From Istiophorus platypterus (taxonomy: Eukaryota; Chordata; Actinopteri; Istiophoriformes; Istiophoridae): a stretch of DNA of 64,000 nt. The stretch covers positions 30,908,501-30,972,500 of the forward strand of contig CM029118.1 of NCBI GenBank assembly GCA_016859345.1, in the 5' to 3' direction. Positions 22,129 through 35,224 of the stretch are shown piece after piece. Under the pieces are notes generated by a model. That model did no database searches. It was not told the origin of the DNA and was given only the letters and a program-made list of their open reading frames with translations. A program made the position numbers and the translations under genes. Each line of letters starts with the position of its first letter. Position 1 is the first letter of the stretch.

Positions 22129-25100
22129 CTGCAGATAAAAACAAATCTGTTTCAAAAATCATTGAATAAAATTACATTCTGAATGTCTTTCATCTAATAT
22201 ATCCTACTATAACACAAAAGATATATTTTTGTCATGCTCAACTGACTGAGGCCCTGTCCATCCTAAAATGCCACAGATCTATGAACACATGCATGAAAAT
22301 AACTTTGAGAAATAACTTTAAGAAATGTTAGGCAAGTGTAAATAAAAGAATACATAAATAAGTCAAAAGTATCAAATCCACTTTAGATTTGTATGCCTAT
22401 GTAGGTGCTACAATGGTCCAGATAATCTCAAAAACTGTTGCAAAAAGTGGTTGCCCTCATAGTTCTGTTTATATTACACCAGATGTAATGAGTATATAAC
22501 ACTGGGTGCATATGAGTCTGCGTAGACCCTAGAATGACACAGGTAGATCACAAAATTTACTCCATTCTCACAGTTACATGAATATAAAATGTATTATTTG
22601 AGCTTTAGGGTCCAAGAGTAAGCTGTTTTCTAACCAAACTAGCGTTTCACCAAAACAAGTCTGAGAAGTGATCTGATGCTGTATTACTGATATCCCAGGT
22701 GTCCTCTCGGTGAAACAAGGAACCTGCCAACTGAATGAGCTAAATAGCAAAGCCTTATGAACACTTTCGTCTTTAGAGGCACAGTAAAATGGTTTACATT
22801 AAAGCCTTACATCAGGCATCAATTCTGGAAACTTTTGCCATAACACGAGGAACGATATAGTCGCCTCTCACCTGTCTCGGCTCCTGCGGGATGGGAAGGC
22901 AGCGTTGCAGCCATCCACTGTGCACATGTGCATCTCCTTCAGATGGACATTTTGGTAGTGCATCTTGACGCTGTAGGGGTTCTTAAAGGTCTTACTGCAG
23001 ATTTCACAGTGGTGTGGCAGATCAGTGCCAGGGTCAAAGTGAGCCAAACCTGAGTCACCAAAGTCATCCATGCAGCCATCAGATCCCTCCCTGTTGCGTT
23101 CTGTGAGCTGGAGAGTGTCCCCGTTGGTCAGCCTGTGCTCACCCTCATCCCATTTGAACTCGGAAATTTTGTCAGCTGTATGCAGTGAGTTTGCATGCTC
23201 CCTGTTCACCCTTTCTTCATTGCCACTGGGTTCCTGACAGAGTAAGTTGTTGTCACAGTGGTTCTCCATCAGCCTGACAGGAAAAGAGGGAGATACACAG
23301 GTGATTACCCCTGTGTCAGCTTGCCTTGGCCGATCATCTTTGTCATTCCCCTCTGTTATATCTCTGTCTGAAGTTTGGTCCTTGAGGCTGTCCTTTTCCT
23401 TGTCTTCGCTAGTGTATGACCCTCTTTGCTCCTTCTCTTCTCTAGCTTTTCTTGTGCACATATGCCTTTCTGCCAGGCTACTGTCACACTCCTCCTGGTC
23501 CCTGCCCTGTAAAGGAGCCTCATCCTCAGAGCTGCTCCCCTTATCCAGCTGCTCATCTCGCTCCACCGCCTCCTTCTCAATCTTTATTGGCATACTTGAC
23601 TTCCTTGACTTTTTCTTTGGTATAGGGTCTATCATGCAGGGTTCAGGGGCTGTGATGGGTTTGACAGGTACAGAGGAGGACAACAGAGGAAGGGAGGGTA
23701 GTGTTCCTGGGGTGTTAGCAAGCTCTGCTGGAGTTACTAGGCTGCGGTAGAAAGGCAGGACTGGCTGTACTGTTTTTAAGTTGGGAAAGAGGATGCCACT
23801 CTGGCTCATGCTAGGGAATGAGCTGCTGTGGAGCTTGGAGCCAGCGTCCACATGGCTCACCATGTAGCTGGATACTGATTTTTGGCTTTCTGCAGAGCAC
23901 ACAGGAATAGGGGTGCCAAAGTCATGCCTCTTTTCTCCTTGAGAGCTTTCATCAGCAGACATGTTTCCCCGCAGGTCTTTGTCCCGGTTATTGCGGTTCA
24001 TGGGCATGTGTAGCCGCGGGTTTGGGTTGGCACTGTGGCGATTACGACTTCGCAGTGAGCTGAACACCATGTTGCAGCCCTCAATGGTACACTTGTGCTT
24101 AATCTTCAGGTGCACTGCATTGTAGTGGATTTTCAGTGTGCCTTTGTCATAAAACGTCTTCTCACAGGCATTGCAAAATACACGACCCTTCTTCAGAGAG
24201 CCCCCCCCTCCACTACTTCCTGAGACGACTCCACTACTGCTTCCATTTCTGTCCAGGGAGCGCAGTTTTCCCTCGGGTGACATCTGTGTTACATCAGAAC
24301 TCATGGAAGGTGTGCATGGCGTGGAGGGTCCATCCGAGTAGTTGTCGCTAGTGGAGAAATCCTCTGCCTCAATCTTTGTGCTGATGGAGAGGGTGTCCAT
24401 TGGCTTGTCTCCACTTCGGTCTAGATCAGCAGAGAACGAGATGGAGCTGGAATCCAGAAGGCTGCTCTCTAGAGGTCGCGAAAGAGAGAGGGGGTTGTCC
24501 CTTCCCAGGCCATCCCGCCCTTGATCGTCTCGTCTCTGGCTCTGCTGCTCCTTTGACCCACAGCATGGCTGCCGGTGCTGCTGGTGTTGCTGGTGCTGCT
24601 GGTGCTGCTGTTGCAGTGTCCCCGTTGGTGAGCCCAGAAATGGTGCAGGAACAGAGCCTAACAGCTGGAAAGGCAGCATGAAGGCCATGCTGTTGATAAA
24701 GTTCTCAAAGTGGTGCATACTGTTGCCGCTCAGTTTATCAACTTTGGATGTAGAGAGGTTGGCAGCAGTGCGCGGGGTGTTGCGCTCAATGAAAGTGCGG
24801 ATATCTGAGTTTGTGCGGGTGCTGGGAACCAACACCGCCTGGCCCTCCTTGTCCTGCAGAGCCATCAGCTCTACTATGGACTTGGTCTCACCAAAACGCA
24901 AGAACTGCTGCAGTGTGGCAATCTCCTCCTCAAACGTCATGATTGCCCACCGGTCTAGCACCTTCCCAGCTACATCCTACAGATAGGGCAGGAAAAATTA
25001 AACAGGAACATGGTAAAGGAAAGGGAAGAGGGCAAGGGTATGAATAAAATTGAGAAGGAGAGGGAAAGTGATAAAAAGAGAAAGGAGAGAGAGTAATTTC

Positions 25101-28100
25101 ATCATTAGCATTATAAGTGTCTGTTGGGTTGCTCATACATATTCACAGAGTGGGTTAGATGACACACCCTATAAAACAGACTGGCAGGGCAGCTAAATAA
25201 AGGAATCAGATAGAGTATTAATACAAGCGGGCAGTGCAGAACCCTGAGAACCTCATTACACAGACATTCAGTGTTTCATCTCGCAGGTCATTTCTCTTCA
25301 TTTAAATCATGTGGGTCTATCCACTCGGCATCAGCAGAAGCAGAAAGAGAACGTACACGCACATCTCGGTGAGAACATGTGTACAAGCATACTGGCAGAC
25401 ACATGCACTCATATACACACTCCCAATGGAATGCAAAAACAAATATGTGCACAAACATACCACACACATATAGACACATAAGGGAGGGGTGATCAGAAGG
25501 CATCTCACATTGATCAAGCAGGTTCTCTCCCCCTTAAACCAGCAGTAATCACATGTGAGTTCAGGCGTCTTTGAAAGTGAGAAGCAGCTTCGTGCCATAA
25601 CCGTGATAAATATTTCATCACAGAGCATTCATTGGGCGCCTGTCGAGGATTCTGACTCTACGTTTGCCATTAGATGAGCTAACATGAATTAAATGCACTC
25701 CAACTTGAATACTTGATGATGTACTAATCGAAGTGAGAGCTCATGCTGACATAGTGCCTGCAGCCCAGGCCTCAGCTGGCTTGGCTCTGGCTTGAGATGA
25801 AATCTGGAGCTAAGACATAATATTTACAAATCTACTCAGCAAAGTTTGAAGACCTCCCTGAGCTTGTGGTACCACAGCAGCAAGCAGGTCATAGCAGCAG
25901 GATACCAACAGAATCCATGGTATTGGTTTTTACATTACATCACTACACTCTCCTGTCTTCAGTCATGCTTTCCTGACCTCTCTTCTCCCTGCTTCAAAAT
26001 AGTCTGTTAATCATATACACTTGCTATATTAGACTCGGAGTATTAAGTTCCCATGTAAAGAATAAAAATAAACACTATAATTGAAATGGTTTGATATTTA
26101 AATTAATAGTTCAGCATTGTGGGACATAGTTGGCTTTCTTTTCAGGTTTCAGATGAAAAGATTAATATCAGTCTTGTGTCTGGTGTAAATTACAAAGCTG
26201 GAGGCAGAATGTGTTAAACCTAGCTTAGCTTAAAAACTGCAGGATAAAAGCTAGTTTGGCTATGTCCACAATTCAAAAACAGGCCTGTTCACAACTGTAA
26301 AGCTGTTCCATATGATTTATCTTGAACCCATGCAGGAGCAGTCAGATAAAAAAACAACAATTTGTGATGGGGGGGGGGGGTTATGTGCTTAAACTATTTC
26401 TTGATGAATAATGTTGTTGGACACTAGCAGTTTTTTGCAGCATGTCCAGCTGTAGCGCATGTTGCCAAGTTCGACTGGTGAGTGCAGATTTTTGTTTTGA
26501 TCTCTGCACAGGCATATTTTCCCTTGTAGCCAGGTGTTGTTTGCTGAGAAATAGTTTCAGCACAGAACTTTAGAGATGTTGCTCACCTGGAGCACGTATC
26601 CTCGTATGTAGTCCTGCAGTGTCCAGTCAAGGGCGTTGAGGATCTGGATGACCTCCTCCTGCTTGAGGACAGAGAAAAGGCGGTCCAGGAGGATCTTGAG
26701 GCGAATAGGGATGGCTTGGGTGCCATACAGCATCAGGCTGCAGATATCGAACACCACGTTGGAATGCACAATCTCCACCTGGCTGCTCTGGTACATGTGG
26801 TGCACCTTAAGCTTGCTTAGAGCTAGAATACACACATCAAAATTTACTGGATTAGATTACCTGAATCTACACTGATTCATGCACTGAAAGAAAGAGAGGA
26901 CAGAGCAAACATAAACAACATAGGTTTTGAGATGTGTGGTCAGAGTAAATAGGGATTGGAAGAAGTAGAAATACAATTTACAAATGCAGGCAATCTATGG
27001 AACTTATTTTTTAGAAATATTAGCTAGCAGTTTATTGTACACGACCAAATTTACATATCACTGTTGTCATATAAAAAAAAACAAAAAAACATGTGGTTTG
27101 TATTTTTACAAAATTTAAATTTTCCACTTGATCTTTAAAAACTGAAGAGCTGCTGAAATGTTAAAGATATGATAAAAAAAATGAAAATATTGGAATACTG
27201 TATGAGCAATAAATAATAAATAAGAGAATATTATTTGATAAATACAATTACACTATAGCATGTGTATACTCCTTAATTACTATTATATTATGTTCTGTAG
27301 AATTGCACACCTAAGAAAAATAGGTGTTCATAATTGGAAGATAATTTTGGAAACAAAATTGAGGGGATCATGGTTTGAAGCACCTTAATATTTATTGGAA
27401 AAAATAAACAAGTGAGAAATTATTGTAATTCAAACAAATGTACCTGTTGCAGAGTCTAGCTTGCTCTACACACTATTCTGTTTCCAGTCTCTCAGAGAAT
27501 AAACAGATATTCCATGCCAATTAAAAAAAAAAAAATCTGTTCATGACACGAAGCAGCTGGTTTTAAGGGAAATGTGGTCTTTTCACCAGTAGTGACAATA
27601 CCGCAGTGTAAAACAGTGATTCCAAATTATGGTCTCTTTGTTTACAGTAGCTAGGTTTGTGTGCACAAAGTATGATACAGCAGGTAGGCTACTGTACCTA
27701 CCTACTGTGTGTATTGCCTGTCTGAGATCCTCAAGCAATGAGTTCCACATCTGAGGGACAGCACTCACCTTCAGTGACAAGTCAAGATTTTGAAATCATT
27801 AGTAGGACCCTGCTAGAGGGTCTCAATCGGCGATCAGACTCTTAGGGAGTTACAGATCACAGATGTAGTATAGACAGGACTCTGACCATTCAAGGCTTTA
27901 GTAACAAACAGTAAAATCTTTACTTTTGAAAATCACGGGGAAACATGTGTAGGGCAGTAAAGACATGTGTGATATGGTTGCTTCTCTTACAAGGTGCTAT
28001 AAGCTGTAGGGGTTTAATACCGTTTTGACACACAAGACTAAGTTGTGACTTGCAAAACTAACCTAACCTCTGAAACATCTTTTCAACAAAGTGGCCTGGT

Positions 28101-28627
28101 CACCCAGGAATATCCAAACAACATGCTGTCAGTAGTTTTTATTTTAATCACCTCCACTATGAAATGTGTTGTCTGTGTATATCCTAATTAACTGGGACTG
28201 CATTTTCTAAAGATAGGATGCTGTTGAGTCATTTAATCTATTTTGTGGGCACAAATTATAATCAGTTCACAATCTCAGAGACTGATAACCTGAACAAATG
28301 AAACAAGTATGAATTTTGCATTGAGTTCTTACCATGTGCTACCCAGCCATGCTTGCAGTTTTCACACTGCCTTCTCTTCAGCTTCCCAGGCTTGAAGTTG
28401 TCACAGTTACAGTTCACCAAAGTGCAGCAGATAGCCTGTTGTAAATACACATAAGATGTAGAAAATAAAGAAAAGACAAAACATCCCTCCCATTTTTACA
28501 ACACACGGAACATCTGCATCATGAATTTGAAATTGCTAACCTAGAAATTAAAATAACCTTAATGTTTCTTTATATTAAAAAAAGAAAAAAAAAAGAGAAA
28601 AGAAAAATGAAAAAAAAAAAAAAATAA

Positions 28628-28669
<42 letters not shown>

Positions 28670-30293
28670 GGTATTTTTTTTCTAACACTTGAATCTAGCT
28701 GGTGCTAATACTGACTGAACTATTCAGTATATAACCCAAAACACAATGCCTTTTTTAATGCCTGCACCATTTTATAAAATGAAAATATCATACTTGTCTC
28801 GTGTTATTTTGTTCATATTTTCCCAAAATTCAACCATACATACTGTATATGGTTTTACTGGAAAGTCTGATATCTCACATTGAATCTGAGCTGCTACTAA
28901 AGTTGGCAAGTGTAAAAGATTGAATTTCTATGAGGGCAGAGTTTCTATATTTCGAATATCCTAGACATAACATTATTGATGTTATTGAGGCCCTTTTTAT
29001 ATTTTATATTAATTCAAAGGTTTAATATCTTTAAGTGGTCACATTTCTATACATTCAGTAAAGGACCATAGTAGCACTTATAGAAAATATGCCCTCTCAT
29101 CCTTCTGTGCAGTCAAGGCAGAGTCTGTGTGTGGTTGTAGCTTTGCTTGTCTTATACAGCTACATGAAAAATGTACAACAGTCAAGTTGGCAAAGGAAAC
29201 TAAAAGAAAGAGCAAGATTGCCCTAAGTACACTGCAGGTCTTCTCTACAATAACGAGAGCTCTCACACCCGGACCACCAAAACCAGCTCAATCACAGGTC
29301 AGAGTAAACTGTCTATTAACTCATTTGCTAATGTTTATTTATTTATTTATTTTTTAGGAACAAACATGCAGGAAAGCAGAGCAAAGCAGAGTGAGTGGAT
29401 CAGCAGATAGAGACTCGAAGTGAGGAGTGAATGGCAGTAATGAGTCAAGTTTTCTTGGTAGCTGCTGACTTGGCACTGACTGTGGAGAGGATTCCAATGT
29501 ACTGATACACTAAAAATGACTGGTTCCCCTCTCTCCCCGCCTCGGACAAAAAAAAAAAAAAAAAAAATCATTTCCACACCAGGAACCGAGGGAAAAGCAT
29601 CATCAAATTTATGATCAAAGCCAGTGTTGTTAGTGCTACATGTTGAAAACCTCACTATGGCACCTCTCCCCCTCTGCATCTATAATGCATGATCAGTGGG
29701 GTTTTAGTATACATGAGCGGCATGTTTAACTCCTCGCTGGAGCTCACTCCCTCTCCACAGGCAGAGAAGGAGAAAAGTGTGGGTGGGTGGATGGATAGGG
29801 GGCCTCCTCCTCCTCATTTAGTCCCTTGCTTGGTTCTGTGCTTGAGGCCGAGTTTGTCCTTGGCATCACATTATTTCACCTTACAATAACCTCTCATTAT
29901 CAGGACGGATAAACTGACCCAAGATGAAGGTGGCGGCAACAACCTGGCCTTGAAACACAGTGTGGTAGCTCTGGCCTTCAGTCCCATGACATTCGTTTGC
30001 TTTTCTCTCTATCACCCTCTCTGTCTAGGTTTATCTCCGGCTGGGCAGCTCAGCCTCCTTTGGACAGTGCTGAGGTGTAAAAACCCCTTTGCTCATCTCG
30101 CAGCGACATAATCCCATCATTACAGAGCAGCAAGAACCAACACGGCCCAATTAAGATAATCCCATCCCACTGTGGGTACATACAAACCTCCTGCTGTAGC
30201 TACCCTAATATACATCTCAGTCAGATCACTCACCAGCCTGTGGCATGTACGCACACACGCATGCACACGCGCACACACATATGCAAGCATGCA

Positions 30294-30351
<58 letters not shown>

Positions 30352-33300
30352 TTCCTGTATACAGTGTACTCCTGGTCATTTATCTTAATTAGTCATTCAT
30401 TTTATGAGGTCCTACGAAGAAGAAAAAGAAGAAAAAAAGAAAAAAGACATGCCAGTGTGGGGCAGGCCAGCACTACAGTGGCTCTTGGTGACTGAGTCCC
30501 CCCACCCCCACCCCAACATCTCTTTCTCTTTACTGTTTTCACAACAAAGCTACGGCTGTTGGCATGCATCAGTGAAGTCTTTGACAAGAAGACTAATTGC
30601 TTAAAATGATGCGGCTGGGTCAGTGTTTTTGAAGCCAGAGCTAACAAAATGTTGCTTTCTTTATTTCACTGATGTATAACAGTGTTGCCACACATGGACC
30701 TCACCATCCCCACCATGGCTACACACACCTTAAATGTATTTAAACTGAAGATGCCACTAATTAACTTAATTTTGGTGGTAAATATTGCTGAAGAATGACA
30801 ATTGGTCTGCTTTTGTTATCATATGTAGGGCCCAGCCACAGTAAAGTCAGAAACTGTGCTTTTGATTGTAATAAATGCACAACAAAGTCAAAAATGTTTT
30901 TAAAATAGCTGTATAAATAAGTATAATTTAATCTGCATTATTATATTTACTACTATAGCAAATTGTGTCCCTTTCCAATGTGCGCACAGTACATACACAA
31001 TCAGACTGGTGTGAAATATGGAATTGGGACGCTCCAAGAGAGTGATGCCTGAAAGAAAATACCTGGTGCACAAAAAATCCACCTCCGTGCTGCTGCTTGT
31101 AAAGTTTATTCCTGTGGGTTCATGATATTAATTAAAGCAACCAGATGAGCTTGTCAACATTTTTATACACTCAGAGCTTGTCTCATCTGTGAGTTCATTC
31201 TTGACCTTGACAATAGCAATCTGACAAAGAAATCATAACTTAAGGTCCAGTTACTGAAGGTATAATTAGGTCATGTGATGAGAACTAAAGAGACAGCATG
31301 AAAACTGAAAAAACCCTGGAAAAAATGGGATATTGAAAAGTGAAGGGAGGAATTAAATGCATGTCCATCATCCTAATAGAATTAAAAGATATTTGTAAGT
31401 GACTGTGTCTGCTCCTGATACTATGAACCTATACAGCCTTGGTCTTTCTGAATCTCTCGATCTCTATAGTTTCTCTTTGTGTATGAATTTGTGTGGCACT
31501 GCAGCACTACTTTGACAAATCTTAAGAATTTTCTGTCTTTATTGTGAATTCACATATTCAGTCTCCTTGTGTATGCCTTGATTCTGCCACCAGTCCTCAG
31601 TCCCTCAGTGTCTGTTGATTTGTTGCTGTTAAAGGCAACTTAGTTGAGAATGTACACTCAGAGGTCAGACTGTGTGGGATGGATAGAAGCCATGAAGGGA
31701 GGTTAAAGAGGGAGAAGGTGAAGTTAAGGATAAGAAAAGTGTGAGGCGAAGTGAAGACAGGGATGACATAGAAACAGTGTCTATATATCATAACGAACCG
31801 ATCCTGAGTAATAGCATACACTAATACACTGTCTATGAATTATCTTTTCACACTAAGGGAAAAATACAAACAGCAATGAAAACACATGAGACACCAATGA
31901 GGTGTGCTTTTGATTTGAGTGGCTCCAGTTACAAATTAGAATGTGTACATTATTTCTATAACAAATCGCGATGATTTACACTTTAATTAGGATAATTAAA
32001 AATTAAAACAAAGCTGTTTTCTGGATTTCATGCCATGATCAAATTTGCTTTCTCTGTCCACTCTATGACATCTCACAAATGCCGAAATCACATTAACAGC
32101 TTAGAAATTTCAATTTATGTGGTGACCTTCAGTTATAATGTGTCTTGATGTAATGTATAAAACTACAGTATGCGATTTAAGCTAGAATCAGAGAGAGAGA
32201 TTTTAAAAAAAAAAGCTATATTCTATCTGGTCAAAGAAGTGGAACCTTATCTCTCCCACCGCTGGGATACAGCCAAAACATCCTTCACACACACACACAC
32301 ACACAAAGAAATAGAGTAAAATAAAATAATCCTTTCTGGCTCTTAAAATAAAATCTTGCCATTTGTCCTAAATAGTCATAGTGCTTTAGAGTCTAAGCAG
32401 AATTGAACAGCTGCTTGGATAGAGACAATTCAGGGATGGACTGGGACTTGTTGGCCTAATGCGGTGGAAAACTAATCAATTAGCAGCAGCCCGGCACTAA
32501 CTGACACTCAATAGGGAACCAAGCGGTACAGTGCCAAAGAGTGAATAACAACAGGGCTATCAGCAGCTGTGAGGAGGAGGGAGACTGATGGCTAAGTGAG
32601 AGGTGATCAGATTTTACAATCAGTTAACATGACAATTACAGGTGAAATTAAAGAAGTGAGTTTCCCTGACAGGAAAAAATAAATGATCACTAAATAGGCT
32701 CGGATTTTCTCTAGGAAATTATTTTGACACCTAATGTGCAAAAACTGTAATGAAATTAAGGTTCAGATTATTATGGTTATTATTAATAATTATTTTTATT
32801 GTTAGGATTTTGGTTAGATTGTATATTAAGGGGCTACAAATAGCTTCCGGATTGTCACTTTCCAACATGTACATAAACATAAAATGAGATGATTCTATTT
32901 TCTATTAAGGCATTTTTTGTGACAGATTAATAAATTGTGACTAATGAATTCATTAATGAATGTTAAATTATTTACTAAATCAGGTATTGGATATTAATGC
33001 GAATTTTTTTTTTTAATTTCCAGATGGCTCATGTTCATTCTCTGGAAACCCAAAAGTTAGTCTGATTATTGGCTTATGCATGATTGATTAGGCATCAGTA
33101 AACTATTTATCAGCCATGAATAAAGCCATTTGTTACAAATTATAAACCCTTTATAACCCTTTTATTTAATGAAAAAAATCTTTTTTTTTGTTCCAGCTTC
33201 TCAAATGTGAAGGTGCTCAGTTTTTAAAGATATGAACTTTATGATGATATCGAACGATCATAAAGTTCATATCTTTAAAAGGATTTCAAAAGTCACCTTG

Positions 33301-35163
33301 GGCTCTGGGTTCTTGCTTTTTAATGACAAAATGAATAATTGATCAACTGTAAAACAATTAACAGAGCAATTTATAATAAAAATAATCATTACATTAAATG
33401 TAACTGCTTTTAAATTTGCAGAAAATATTTATTAAAACTGATTTTTTTTTCCAATTAATTTTAAAGTTTACATCAGATTACACAATAATTTGCATGAATT
33501 TGATAAAAGAAAAACAACTATAACTTATTCAAAATTAAAGGATGACACATGTTAAAGGCCAAATTGAACAAAAATAAAGACAAAGACAAAGACAAGGACA
33601 AAGACAAAAACAAAAACAACAATTGCGGCAAAGCGATCAAGAAAAGCTAAACATTCACACTGCCAAACATGCACACTGAAGAAATAGATGATTTATCCCT
33701 GCCATAACACACATAAAAGAGTCAGGAATTCAGAGGGAGGACAGTGTTCCTGGTACCATTCAGAGATCCTGCTAATAATACAGACTTCCACCAATAAAAT
33801 CCCCTCAGCAGCGTTGCTTGTAACTGCACTGAGTACACCTGGCCTCACCGCCGATCCAAGGCTGTGTCTGCGTTGTGTGTGTGTGTCTGTGTGTGCAAGG
33901 TACAAGCAAAGAACACAGACTCATTAATAAATCACGCCTTGAACCAAGTTGTGTATGTGACAGCGAGGTAGTAAAATGTTAACTGATGACAAGTGTTTCT
34001 TAAAGTAGGGTTACAAACCATGAGCTGCTCAGCAGGCAACATTATCCCGCCTCAGCTTATGATTTAATGCCACTCCACTAAGAAAGAGGAAGCACTTTAA
34101 CATAGCAACAGATAAAAATCATTCAGTTGTAAAACTCTGTGAGATGATTACATCAAGTTTTCCATGAAATATTAAACTTTTTTTACACATACCCCTGCGA
34201 AGCCATCCAGCCTTTTTCACTTAACAGCTTCATTAAATGTAAAATAATTTTGAAAATACACTTAAACTAAAAAAACAAATACAACAAAAAAGAACAAAAA
34301 ACTAGAACTAAGAGCATTCCTTTAACACTGCACTGAACCTGAAAAGGAGAAGACAAACCCAGGAAAGTCCTAGGCAAGTGCAAGTAGTGACAGGCTGTGT
34401 TTGAGCCTATTAAGAGTCCATACAGCCCAAAGACAGTATGAAAAACTCATTATTTCAAACTCATCAAGCAGTCAATCACAACCAAGCACAAACACACATA
34501 AACACACTACATGTTTCAACACTAAGGCAGACAAAAAGATAACAAATCATTACCTGAAAATCCATGAAAAAATGGTTGGCTTCTTAAATTAAAAAAAATC
34601 TTAGACACACAAGGATGATCTTGTTGGGGTGGGGGTTGGCCAAAGTTTGGTTGGCTTCCTGGTGTATATAGCTCCCCGTTAGGAACTCGGAGGGAGTGTT
34701 TGGCTCAGAGAGGGAGTAAATGAGGGGAACATGTTAGTACACTGAGTCTGAGAGAGTTTGGCTCCCAGCTACGCTCTGATTAATATCAGATCTCCCTCTC
34801 TCCTCGCCTGCCTCTTGACAATCTTGTCACATCTGGCTGACAAATCCTCACAAGCCTTTTGGTGGCAACGCAGAGTAGACGTAAGGGGTGGCTGCTGTGC
34901 TGTGTGTGCGGAGTTTGGGGGTGTTAAGGGAGTAGGCTGGGGCCAGGAGGGGTGGATCACAGCTCAAGGAGATGCTGAAGGGGGTAAAAGGCTGGAGCAG
35001 ATACCCCCCCCCCCCCCCATCCTCTCATGGGTGGACCCTTCATGAACCTAATGAAGCCGACGAGGTTGAGGTTGGCAGGCTACAGTTGCCACCGCCAACA
35101 TACACACAAACATAGTGAAATGCAGCTTTGTAAAGATGAGCAGGAGCTCTAGTTCTGGATCGT

Positions 35164-35224
<61 letters not shown>

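Noticed and set aside
22868..24961. Assignment of the zinc-finger gene to bnc2 rather than bnc1
   Set aside because: The finger pairs are shared by both, but the linker phrases (NRNNRDKDLR, LFPNLKTVQPVLPFYRS, SRKSSMPIKIEKEAVE) and the MAEA start match BNC1, and sh3gl3 linkage agrees.
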